64,000 bases of DNA from CAJQGY01 sp964417685. GTDB taxonomy: Bacteria > Pseudomonadota > Gammaproteobacteria > Magnimaribacterales > D2472. The notes under the pieces were generated by a model. That model saw only the letters and a list, made by a program, of their open reading frames with translations, had not been told where the DNA came from and ran no database searches. The translations under genes were made by a program, and so were the position numbers. The stretch spans positions 62,001 to 126,000 of the forward strand of contig CAYQIT010000002.1 of assembly GCA_964417685.1 (NCBI GenBank). Reading direction: 5' to 3'. Shown one piece after another: positions 9,091 through 17,110 of the stretch. Position 1 is the first letter of the stretch. Every line of letters starts with the position of its first letter.

Positions 9091-9561
9091 TTTGGCAATC
9101 TTTTTTTCAATCTTGTTAGGTTTAGTTGAAGGTAAGTATCTTTTGATCACATCACCATCACCATTTATAAGAAATTTTGCAAAATTCCACTCTATTGGCT
9201 TATAGCCCAAGAATCCACGCTTAGAACTTTTTAAGAAGGTAAACAAAGGATCTTCATTTGGACCATTCACATCAATTTTATTAAAAATAGGGAAGGTTAC
9301 ATTGTACTTTTCAGTACAGAAAAATTTAATTTCATCATTAGTTCCAGGTTCTTGTGCTTTAAACTGGTTGCATGGAAAGGCAAGTATTTCAAAATTATCA
9401 TTTTTAAATTTATCATATAAATTTTGTAGGCCTTCATATTGATAAGTCAATCCACAGTAACTAGCCACATTCACTATTAATAGAGTTTTACCTTTATAAT
9501 CTCCAAGGCTAATTTCATTCAGCCCTGCATCTTTCACAGTTATATCATGTATGTTTTTCAT
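9079..9561 (-). CDS. Glutathione peroxidase family protein (copy 1)
   Basis: Thiol peroxidase of the GPx fold, 160 residues, reducing hydroperoxides in the cytosol. It is a Cys-type enzyme: catalytic Cys36 in NVASYCGLT, Gln in FPCNQFKAQEPG and Trp/Asn in EWNFAKFL complete the known C-Q-W-N tetrad. The extra Cys residues in FPCNQ and FFCTEKY suggest recycling by thioredoxin or glutathione. It lies 10 nt downstream of a paralogous copy on the same strand. The two share a long, nearly identical DNA tract in the middle, with diverged flanks. No signal peptide is seen. Confidence 0.94.
   Translation of the reverse strand: MKNIHDITVKDAGLNEISLGDYKGKTLLIVNVASYCGLTYQYEGLQNLYDKFKNDNFEILAFPCNQFKAQEPGTNDEIKFFCTEKYNVTFPIFNKIDVNGPNEDPLFTFLKSSKRGFLGYKPIEWNFAKFLINGDGDVIKRYLPSTKPNKIEKKIAKLLA
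9245..9354 (-). repeat. 110-bp near-identical tract shared with second GPx gene (copy 1)
   Basis: Hand alignment with 9735-9844 gives about 106 identical positions of 110, all differences being transitions, whereas the sequence on both sides is much less similar. It lies within the coding region of both glutathione peroxidase paralogs, in the same reading frame. This fits recent gene conversion or strong conservation at the nucleotide level. Confidence 0.85.
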
Positions 9562-9571
9562 AGAATCTAAT

Positions 9572-10051
9572 TTATAGAATTGATTGTATATCTGCCACCA
9601 GATTAGATGGCTCTACTCTAGGGTCATATCTTTTATATAGCTCAGAGTTTTTATTAAAGAGGAATTTTGTGAAATTCCATTCAATATCTTTTACATCAGA
9701 TCCTTCCGAGCTAATATTTTTTAAAAAAGTATATAAAGGATCTTCATTTGGACCATTCACATCAATTTTGTTAAAAATAGGGAAGGTTACATTGTACTTT
9801 TCAGTGCAGAAAGATTTAATTTCATCATTAGTTCCAGGCTCTTGAGCCCCAAATTGATTACATGGAAAAGCTAATATTTCTAGCCCTTGAGAATTATATT
9901 CGTTATAAAGTTCTTGCAAACCCTCATAATGAAATGTAAGACCACATTCACTAGCAACATTCACTATCAGAAGAGTTTTTCCATCATAGATAGAAAGATC
10001 TATATCAACTAAATTAATATCTTTTACAACAAAGTCGGTTATTTTATCCAT
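9572..10051 (-). CDS. Glutathione peroxidase family protein (copy 2)
   Basis: Second Cys-type GPx, 159 residues, first gene of the two-gene minus-strand unit. It has the same tetrad: Cys36 in NVASECGLT, Gln in FPCNQFGAQEPG, Trp/Asn in EWNFTKFL. It differs from copy 1 mainly in the N-terminal strand, in the 120s loop (NISSEGSDVKD) and in the C-terminus. Two tandem peroxidases suggest dosage or substrate splitting for peroxide defence. A 136-bp gap to the divergent elaA-like gene start at 10188 probably holds promoters for both directions, but I see no convincing hexamer pair. Confidence 0.94.
   Translation of the reverse strand: MDKITDFVVKDINLVDIDLSIYDGKTLLIVNVASECGLTFHYEGLQELYNEYNSQGLEILAFPCNQFGAQEPGTNDEIKSFCTEKYNVTFPIFNKIDVNGPNEDPLYTFLKNISSEGSDVKDIEWNFTKFLFNKNSELYKRYDPRVEPSNLVADIQSIL
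9735..9844 (-). repeat. 110-bp near-identical tract shared with first GPx gene (copy 2)
   Basis: Partner of 9245-9354. The two tracts match at all but four positions by hand count, and similarity falls sharply outside them. A direct repeat of this length 490 bp apart could also recombine and fuse the two genes. Confidence 0.85.
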
Positions 10052-10187
10052 AGGCTACCTTTAATAGAATGAAGATTTTAAGTTATTAATTGTAATTTCT
10101 CTACTTAATCTCTAATTTTTATATAGTAAGCAAATAGTTATATCTAAATAGATGTAAGATAAATAAATTAGTTTATGGTTGAAATGC

Positions 10188-10652
10188 ATGACAGATACAA
10201 AAGAAATTAAACTTTTATGGAAAAAGTATATAGATTTATCCAACGATGAGTTGTATGCAATATTGCATTTGCGTCAAAAAGTATTTGTATTAGAGCAAAA
10301 TTGTCCTTATACAGACGCTGATTATTCTGATCAAGATGCTCTTCATTTGTTGGCGTACAGAGGAAATGATTTGATTGGGTATCTAAGGGCTTTTAGGCCT
10401 GGAATAAAATATGAGGGCTCTTCTTTGGGAAGAATAGTAACAGAAATGAACTCTAGAGGTCTTGGTATTGGCAAAAAGATAACTATTGAGGGGGTGGAGC
10501 TTTTAAGAAAAGAATATCCCAAAAATGAAATTATTATCTCAGCACAGCATCGATTAGAGCATTTTTATATTGATTTAGGATTTACTTCTAGGGGTGATGT
10601 CTATTTAGAAGATAATATTGATCACATCCAGATGTTTATTCCTGGAAATTAG
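10188..10652 (+). CDS. elaA: ElaA-like GNAT acetyltransferase
   Basis: About 154-residue N-acetyltransferase of the ElaA family. The diagnostic N-terminal pattern is LYAILHLRQKVFVLEQNCPYTDAD (split here: LRQKVFVLEQNCPY plus TDAD), followed by LIGYLRAFRPG, GRIVTEMNSRGLGIGKKI as the acetyl-CoA loop, and AQHRLEHFYIDLGF. The substrate of ElaA is not established. ATG at 10188 is chosen; a TTG at 10179 would add three residues. It is monocistronic, and converges on valS with only 4 bp between the stops. Confidence 0.88.
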   Translation: MTDTKEIKLLWKKYIDLSNDELYAILHLRQKVFVLEQNCPYTDADYSDQDALHLLAYRGNDLIGYLRAFRPGIKYEGSSLGRIVTEMNSRGLGIGKKITIEGVELLRKEYPKNEIIISAQHRLEHFYIDLGFTSRGDVYLEDNIDHIQMFIPGN

Positions 10653-10656
10653 ACTA

Positions 10657-12873
10657 CTAAATAATTGTTTTACCAAAAAGTAAGCTATGTATCTCTTCGG
10701 TTATAAAGGGAGCGAATGGATGCATCATAACTAGTATTTCTTTCAGCAGAGGCCTAAGATTTTTTGTCTCCCCAGTTTTCTTGCATTCTTCAATGTATAC
10801 GTCACAAAATTTTCCCCAAAAAAACTCATATATTTCATTAATAGCATAATCAAGTCTGTAGTCTGAAATATTCTTAGCAATTTTAACTTTTGTTTTCTCA
10901 AAATCTTCTAAAATCTTAGCATCACTATCATTGGCTACCTCAAAAACTTCATTACTTTCAGGATAGCCATTAATAAATCTTGCTGCATTCCAAATTTTAG
11001 TACAAAAATTTCTATAACCTTTCAATCTTCCTAGCTCAAAACTAATGTCTTTTGTATGTGTTGCCAGTGAATAAAATGTCATTCTTAGCGCATCTGATCC
11101 ATATGAATCAATACCATTAGGAAACTGCTTTCTTGTCTTTTTGGTGATTTTTTCAGCTATGCTTTCTTGCATAAGATTGCTGGTTCTTTTTTCAACAAGA
11201 TCTTCTTGTGTAATTCCATAAATTAAATCCAATGGATCAATAATATTCCCTTTTGATTTAGACATCTTTTGACCATTTTCATCTCTTATCAGACCAGTCA
11301 CATATACATCTTTAAAAGGTATCTGATCAGTAAACTCTAAGCTCATCATCATCATTCGCGCTACCCAGAAGAAAATAATATCAAAGCCAGTTACTAGAAG
11401 AGAGGTAGGGAAATGCTTTTTAAAATCATCAGTTTTTTCAGGCCATCCAAGAGAAGCAAAAGGCCATAGGCTTGATGAAAACCAAGTATCTAAAACATCT
11501 TCATCTTGACGAAGCTCAAGCTCTCCAAGATTGTATATTTCTCTTACATCAGCCTCATCTTCACCAACATAGACATTTCCATCGTTGTCATACCAAGCAG
11601 GTATTCTATGCCCCCACCAAATCTGTCTACTAATGCACCAATCTTCGATGTTATTCATCCAATTAAAGTAGGTTTTATCCCAATTGCTTGGATGAAACTT
11701 TATCTCTCCATTATTGACTGCATCATTAGCTCTTGCTGCCATTTCAGATGTCTTTACATACCATTGATAGCTTAGCTTAGGTTCTATAACTATATTTGAT
11801 CTTTCTCCACGAGGAACGCTTATATCGTGTGGCTCTTCTTTAACTAATAAATCAATATTTTGTAATTCTTGAATGACCAGTTTTCTTACTTTAAATCTAT
11901 CAAGGTTAGTAAATGGTTCTGGGACATTTTCATTACTCCAAGCATTATCATTAAAAATACTAATTGGAACAAAGTCTTCTTGTTTATCTGAGGTATGAAC
12001 TATTCCATCAAGCTCATGTAGTGAGTATTTCTTACCAATTTCATAGTCATTAAAATCATGTCCCGGAGTAATTTTAAGACACCCAGTTCCAAATTCCATA
12101 TCTACATAATCATCTGCAATAATAGGTATTTTTCTGCCAACAAATGGCAGTTTTACATATTTACCAACAATAGATTTATATCTCTCATCATTAGGATTTA
12201 CCGCTATCGCCATATCTCCAAACATCGTCTCAGGTCTTGTTGTAGCAATCTCAACATATTCATCTAAACCCTCAATTGGATATTTTATATGCCATAGCAA
12301 ACCTTTTTTTTCTTGCCTTACAACTTCTAAATCAGATACAGCAGTCTTTAGTGAAGGATCCCAATTAACCAGCCTATAGCCTCTGTAAATTTTCTTCTTC
12401 TTATGCAAGTCGACAAAGGCCTTTATTACTGCTTTATCAAACCCCTCATCTGCAGTAAACCGATATTTATCCCAATCTACCGAGCAGCCAAGTCTTTTAA
12501 TTTGAGAAGTTATCTTTTCTTCAGAAAACTCTTTCCATTTCCAAGTCTCCTCAATAAACTTCTCTCTACCAAGATCCTTCCTAGAAATACCATCTCTTGC
12601 TAAATTATTCTCAACGACCATTTGGGTAGCTATCCCAGCATGGTCGGCACCTACTTGCCAATATGAGTCTTTGCCTGACATATGGTTATATCTTGTATAG
12701 AAATCCATGATGGCATATTGAAAGCTATGACCCATATGAAGTGTTCCAGTAACATTTGGAGGTGGTATTACTTGAGCAAAGGATTCATTAGCATCTGAAT
12801 TATTTATACTTCTTTCAGACCAAACTTTTGCCCACTTTTCCTCTATTTCAATAGGGTAATACTTCTTATCCAT
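10657..12873 (-). CDS. valS: Valyl-tRNA synthetase, C-terminally short
   Basis: Class I synthetase charging tRNA-Val. N-terminal KYYPIEIEEKWAKVW, the HIGH-type TGTLHMGHSFQ (~42-52), an editing (CP1) domain with TTRPETMFGD, the WCISRQIWWGHRIPAW segment, and KMSKSKGNIIDP near residue 535 are all present. The protein ends at 738 residues in FITEEIHSLLFG, inside the anticodon-binding domain. About 170-200 residues found in other bacterial ValRS are missing, including the end of that domain and the C-terminal coiled-coil arm. Two consecutive TAG stops close the frame, and no downstream minus-strand continuation exists because elaA occupies the site. ATG at 12873. Confidence 0.95.
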   Translation of the reverse strand: MDKKYYPIEIEEKWAKVWSERSINNSDANESFAQVIPPPNVTGTLHMGHSFQYAIMDFYTRYNHMSGKDSYWQVGADHAGIATQMVVENNLARDGISRKDLGREKFIEETWKWKEFSEEKITSQIKRLGCSVDWDKYRFTADEGFDKAVIKAFVDLHKKKKIYRGYRLVNWDPSLKTAVSDLEVVRQEKKGLLWHIKYPIEGLDEYVEIATTRPETMFGDMAIAVNPNDERYKSIVGKYVKLPFVGRKIPIIADDYVDMEFGTGCLKITPGHDFNDYEIGKKYSLHELDGIVHTSDKQEDFVPISIFNDNAWSNENVPEPFTNLDRFKVRKLVIQELQNIDLLVKEEPHDISVPRGERSNIVIEPKLSYQWYVKTSEMAARANDAVNNGEIKFHPSNWDKTYFNWMNNIEDWCISRQIWWGHRIPAWYDNDGNVYVGEDEADVREIYNLGELELRQDEDVLDTWFSSSLWPFASLGWPEKTDDFKKHFPTSLLVTGFDIIFFWVARMMMMSLEFTDQIPFKDVYVTGLIRDENGQKMSKSKGNIIDPLDLIYGITQEDLVEKRTSNLMQESIAEKITKKTRKQFPNGIDSYGSDALRMTFYSLATHTKDISFELGRLKGYRNFCTKIWNAARFINGYPESNEVFEVANDSDAKILEDFEKTKVKIAKNISDYRLDYAINEIYEFFWGKFCDVYIEECKKTGETKNLRPLLKEILVMMHPFAPFITEEIHSLLFGKTII

Positions 12874-12895
12874 AATGATACTTCGTGCAGAATTT

Positions 12896-14410
12896 CTATA
12901 TTTTTTTACTTAACAAAAGCTCACTAATTAAAGGAACAGGTCTTCCAGTACCTTCTTTTACAGGGTTGCTGTATGAAGCAGTTGCAGCTATATCAATATG
13001 AGCCCATTTATAGTCATTAGTAAATTTTGATAAAAATGCTGCAGCATGAATTGTTCCAGCTTCTCTTCCGCCTCCAATATTAGCCAGATCAGCATAGTCA
13101 GTTTTTGTGCATGATTGATGCTCATCCCATAGGGGCAGCTGCCAAGCTCTATCACCAGATTCTTCTCCAGCAGCAATGATCATATCTGCTAGATGCTGAT
13201 CATTAGCCATTACTCCACTAGCATGCCTTCCCAGAGCAATTACCACAGCTCCTGTTAGGGTTGCCATGTCAATAACATATTTAGGTTTATATCTTCCTAC
13301 ATAAGTTAGAGCATCGCATAGCACTAACCTTCCTTCAGCATCTGTATTTAGAATTTCAATTGTTTGACCAGACATAGATGTTACTACATCACCTGGTTTT
13401 GTGGCTTTAGCAGAGCACATATTTTCAGCACAAGCCATAATACCAACTACATTAACATTGGCATTCAATCTAGCAAGTGTCGACATTACTCCAAAAACAG
13501 TTGCCGCTCCACACATATCCCATTTCATCTCATCCATTCCCTGTGGCGGCTTTAATGAAACACCACCTGTATCAAAGGTGATTCCTTTTCCAACTAGAGC
13601 AATTGGTTTCTCAGATGCTTTTGCACCTTTATATTCTATTACCATCATTCTTGGAGGCTCATCACTTCCTTTAGCAACACTTAAATATGATCCCATGCCC
13701 ATTTTAGCAAGATCTTTCTCATTGAATGATTTCACTTTTAAATTTGGAAAATCCTTAGTCATTGCTTTTACTTTCTTCTCAATAATTTTAGGGGTTGCAT
13801 GGTTAGCTGGAAGATCTCCTAAGTATTTTGCTGTATTTACACCTTCGCCAATAGCAAATCCTTTTTTTGCAGATGATTTTGCTTTTCTTAAATCTGAAGG
13901 ATTCATATCAGATACAAACAACACTAATTTTTTAAGTGTTGGTTTTTTTACTGTTTTATTTTTTGTTTCAGTAAATATATATGCATTTGATTCAATTGTT
14001 TTTGAAACACTTTCGATCATCCAAAAAACATCTTTGTTAATTGGGTAAGACGAATTTATTACGAATGAGATATCTTTAGCCTTCAACTTGTTTGCTTGTT
14101 TTGTAATGCTTTTTATAGAACCCAACCATTTATGTATTGGAGTTTTTGCATCCCAAGATTTCACCAACAAGATATTCTCAGCATTAATTCCATCTATGCT
14201 TGGCAATGAAATAGATGAGCCTTCATCATTTAAATGCGAAGCCACAGTGCTACTTAAAAAACCTTTTGCTGCTTTATCTAGAGCTTTAAAGCTTTTATCT
14301 TTTTTTGTATTCTTGTCGATTGTAATAACAAGCATTGAAGTTTTTAATGAAGCCAAGTCACTGCTTGCACTATCTTTGACTAATATATTGTTTAAGATTT
14401 TATATGCCAT
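12896..14410 (-). CDS. pepA: Cytosol (leucyl) aminopeptidase, M17 family
   Basis: Dinuclear-metal aminopeptidase of 504 residues. The N-terminal macro-like domain (to ~170) is followed by the catalytic domain with LVGKGITFDTGG (metal-binding Lys and Asp, ~275-286), MKWDMCGAATVFG and the M17 signature NTDAEGRLVLCDALTY (~355-370). In E. coli PepA also acts as a DNA-binding protein in Xer recombination; nothing here tests that. It is 22 nt upstream of valS on the same strand and 46 nt from divergent lptF, the conserved valS-pepA/lptFG arrangement. Confidence 0.96.
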   Translation of the reverse strand: MAYKILNNILVKDSASSDLASLKTSMLVITIDKNTKKDKSFKALDKAAKGFLSSTVASHLNDEGSSISLPSIDGINAENILLVKSWDAKTPIHKWLGSIKSITKQANKLKAKDISFVINSSYPINKDVFWMIESVSKTIESNAYIFTETKNKTVKKPTLKKLVLFVSDMNPSDLRKAKSSAKKGFAIGEGVNTAKYLGDLPANHATPKIIEKKVKAMTKDFPNLKVKSFNEKDLAKMGMGSYLSVAKGSDEPPRMMVIEYKGAKASEKPIALVGKGITFDTGGVSLKPPQGMDEMKWDMCGAATVFGVMSTLARLNANVNVVGIMACAENMCSAKATKPGDVVTSMSGQTIEILNTDAEGRLVLCDALTYVGRYKPKYVIDMATLTGAVVIALGRHASGVMANDQHLADMIIAAGEESGDRAWQLPLWDEHQSCTKTDYADLANIGGGREAGTIHAAAFLSKFTNDYKWAHIDIAATASYSNPVKEGTGRPVPLISELLLSKKI

Positions 14411-14456
14411 TTAAGCTCTCCTATTTATAGTATTTGCTGATAAGATAAATATTGTA

Positions 14457-15605
14457 ATGCATCATAGTTCTCAAGGCATGTTTAAAAATAATATTCTTTC
14501 AAAAAGTTTCAATTTGGAAGTATTTAAATCTACTACAGCCATTCTTTCAATATTTTTTTTATTAGTTGTTGGATCTAGGTTTGTTTCATATTTTGAACAG
14601 GCATCAGAAGGCAATTTAGACCCTAGTATAATTTTCTATGCTGTACTACTGAGGTTTCCAGACTTTATATCTTTATTAATACCATTATCATTTTTCCTTG
14701 GTATTTTGATTACAGTTAGTAGGCTTTATGCAGATAGAGAAATTTATGCTTATTTTTCTTCTGGCATAGCTCCAATTAATCTAGCAAAATTTATTTTTCC
14801 TCAGGCATTAATTTTTGCATTAGTTGCATTTTTACTTAGTTTTTATCTTGCTCCGTCAGGCAAGGAAATTTCTAACGATCTATTAAAAATAGATACATTT
14901 GAAGAGCAAATTTTATCCTTAGAGCCTGGAGAAATATACACTCTTAAAAACAGTTCAAGTTTTATAACTTCTGAAAGTAGAGAAGGCTTAAACTTAAGTA
15001 ACGTTACTTTTTTTAATCAACTTAATGAAGATTCGTTATTAATATCTTCTTCATCCTTAAGTATTAACAAGCTTGATGAAGAATATGACTTGTCTTTTAA
15101 AAAAGGAACCATGAATTCTAATTTATTCTCAGAAGATGGGAAGGTATTCTCAACCTTTGGAATTTTTAATTTCAAAATTAATGAACAAAGTAGTACCTCC
15201 GATCAAGTTTTAGGGGATTATTTTAATAATCAAAATACAACCTTAAGTTCAGAATTTCAGTGGAGCCTATCTTTTTCAATGGCTATTTTTATATTGATGT
15301 TCATGGCGGTTTATTTAGGAAAAGTAGAACCCAGAAAGGGAAGGCTTTCTGTTATTTTGCCAGGAATGTTTATATATATTCTATACTTTAGTTTGCTATT
15401 GCTTGGGAAAGATTATGTATCCCAAAACATAAATACAAATTTTAATCTCGGCTTAATTCATTTAGTTTTTGGTCTATTTGCTTTAGTTTTATTTTTAAGA
15501 GACAAATACTTTATGCTCATACCCAGCAGAGGCATTTTAAGCTTTCAATCGCTTTTAATAATTTTACTCATCTTATATATGATCTTGATGGGGGTTATTT
15601 TATAA
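14457..15605 (+). CDS. lptF: LPS export ABC transporter permease LptF
   Basis: Inner-membrane permease of the LptB2FG transporter, which extracts lipopolysaccharide and passes it to LptC/LptA. It has 382 residues, with three N-terminal membrane segments (~25-45, ~58-82, ~100-128, including RLYADREIYAYFSSGI in the coupling-helix region), a periplasmic beta-jellyroll (~130-265) and three C-terminal segments from ~275. Its start is divergent from pepA and its stop abuts lptG (TAA then ATG). ATG at 14457 is used; Met8 is an alternative. Its presence implies an LPS-bearing outer membrane. Confidence 0.94.
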   Translation: MHHSSQGMFKNNILSKSFNLEVFKSTTAILSIFFLLVVGSRFVSYFEQASEGNLDPSIIFYAVLLRFPDFISLLIPLSFFLGILITVSRLYADREIYAYFSSGIAPINLAKFIFPQALIFALVAFLLSFYLAPSGKEISNDLLKIDTFEEQILSLEPGEIYTLKNSSSFITSESREGLNLSNVTFFNQLNEDSLLISSSSLSINKLDEEYDLSFKKGTMNSNLFSEDGKVFSTFGIFNFKINEQSSTSDQVLGDYFNNQNTTLSSEFQWSLSFSMAIFILMFMAVYLGKVEPRKGRLSVILPGMFIYILYFSLLLLGKDYVSQNINTNFNLGLIHLVFGLFALVLFLRDKYFMLIPSRGILSFQSLLIILLILYMILMGVIL

Positions 15606-16667
15606 ATGAATATCTATTTTAGATACCTAATTAAACGAACGCTTAGCATATCGTTTTTTATATTTTTAATTTTTATATTTATAGACTTTTTATTTAATCT
15701 AATAAGTGAATTAGAGGATATTTCATCCTCTTATAATTTCATAGAGGCTCTAAAGTTTTCTTTTTTATCTGCGCCAGAGAGAGCTTTTGTTTTTTTAGAA
15801 GGTTCTTGTTTGTTGGGTTTTATGATATCAATGGGCTTATCACAAGAGGAGGGTAATCTTAATGTACTAAGATCAAGCGGAATATCTCCATTTAAAATTG
15901 TTGTTTTAAGTTCGCTTGGTTCATTGATTCTCTCAATCTTTTTTTTAACAAGTCATGAATTGGCCTTAAAAGATTTATCTAATAAGTCATCCACCTCCAA
16001 AGCGCTTTTGATATCAAATACATCAACTAAAGATAATGAATTAACTTGGCTTAAGGACAAAAATAGCTATTTAAATTTTGGAACTAAAATTAATAATAGG
16101 ATTTTTGATGTTCAATATTTTGAGGTAACTAATAACAAAGTAGTTTTCTCTATTGTTGCAAAGTCAGCTTTAATAAATGATAACAACATCACATTTGATA
16201 AATCAGTGAATGTGCTCATTAGTAATGAAAATACCTCTATACAAAATGAAAAGATTAATAAGAATTTTGACTTACCCTTGATTATTTCTTCGAGCTTAAG
16301 GGATATTGAAAGAATGAATATGAGGGACAAGTCTACTTTAATAAACTATCTTTCAGGAGAGGTAGGCGGGAAGGACAAGATTTATAAATCACACCTTGAA
16401 AAACATTACTATCAATTTATCCTAAAGCCAATTTCAATATTAAGTTTAATTATATTTTTTGGATATTTTATATTTGGTTCCCTGAGGGAGTCTTCTTCTG
16501 GATCAAAAATTGTTCTTTCAGTTGTAGGTGCATTCATATTTCAAATCCTTCAAGATCTTTCAACAAGTATTGCAATCTCATTCAATCAAAATGTTTTGAT
16601 TGGAATGCTTATTCCATCCTGTGCTCTCTTTATAATTTCAATTTTTATGTATAGAAAATTAGCTTAG
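15606..16667 (+). CDS. lptG: LPS export ABC transporter permease LptG
   Basis: Partner of LptF, 353 residues, with the same architecture: membrane segments at ~13-35, ~55-80 and ~95-115, a periplasmic domain, then three C-terminal segments (~270-350). The cytosolic coupling region reads SQEEGNLNVLRSSGISPFKI, the LptG equivalent of the REL-type loop that contacts LptB. It starts right after the lptF stop. The last 9 bp overlap the convergent RDD gene. lptB, lptA and lptC are not in this window. Confidence 0.93.
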   Translation: MNIYFRYLIKRTLSISFFIFLIFIFIDFLFNLISELEDISSSYNFIEALKFSFLSAPERAFVFLEGSCLLGFMISMGLSQEEGNLNVLRSSGISPFKIVVLSSLGSLILSIFFLTSHELALKDLSNKSSTSKALLISNTSTKDNELTWLKDKNSYLNFGTKINNRIFDVQYFEVTNNKVVFSIVAKSALINDNNITFDKSVNVLISNENTSIQNEKINKNFDLPLIISSSLRDIERMNMRDKSTLINYLSGEVGGKDKIYKSHLEKHYYQFILKPISILSLIIFFGYFIFGSLRESSSGSKIVLSVVGAFIFQILQDLSTSIAISFNQNVLIGMLIPSCALFIISIFMYRKLA

Positions 16668-17069
16668 CGTAAGCTCTGTTCCAGAAAGTCTATCATTAAG
16701 CGCCCTTTTATCCTTTGAAAAATAAATTTGTAGAAGCGGAAGCCCTAGAGTAAAGACTATAAATATATTGATTATAAATCTTTTGGTCGTTTGTATAAGA
16801 TTGATGCTCTTTTCAGTTGATGAACGAATCTTAATATTCCAAGCCGCCATCCCCAAAGTTCTTCCGCCTTTAATCCAAAAGAATGAGTAGAATCCCCAAG
16901 CGCTCGCTAAGACTATAAATGCGCCTATGGCAGGGTGAAGGATTTCGCCATCATTTAACCATAATGCTATTGAACCACATCCAAACCAAACTCCCAATAA
17001 TAGAAAAAAATCATAAATTGTTGCAGCCAATCTTTTAACAGGAGATACAAACTGTGAATTGTTATTCAT
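16659..17069 (-). CDS. RDD family membrane protein
   Basis: Small integral membrane protein of 136 residues from ATG at 17069. A TTG start at 17108 would add 13 hydrophobic residues and abut the divergent transporter gene, so I prefer the ATG. The defining Arg-Asp-Asp-type motif is degenerate (VKRLAATIYDFFLLLGVW), followed by a second membrane segment, WIKGGRTLGMAAWNIKI typical of RDD proteins, and a third segment (~100-118) before ALNDRLSGTEL. The function is not established; some RDD proteins are linked to ion exchange. Adjacency to lptG is common in gammaproteobacteria. Confidence 0.85.
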   Translation of the reverse strand: MNNNSQFVSPVKRLAATIYDFFLLLGVWFGCGSIALWLNDGEILHPAIGAFIVLASAWGFYSFFWIKGGRTLGMAAWNIKIRSSTEKSINLIQTTKRFIINIFIVFTLGLPLLQIYFSKDKRALNDRLSGTELTLS

Positions 17070-17071
17070 TT

Positions 17072-17080
17072 TGGTATAGT
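17072..17080 (+). promoter_or_regulatory. Possible extended -10 promoter for the POT transporter gene
   Basis: TGG followed by TATAGT gives an extended -10 element about 30 nt before the ATG at 17111. It lies just upstream of the divergent RDD gene start, so transcription start would fall near 17087. No good -35 is visible. Confidence 0.4.
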
Positions 17081-17110
17081 ACTTTAAAACAATATAAATA
17101 AAATACAATT

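Noticed and set aside
13401..14048. 215-aa open frame on the plus strand opposite pepA
   Set aside because: Antisense shadow of a conserved gene; no ribosome-binding site and no recognisable domain, and the pepA frame explains it.
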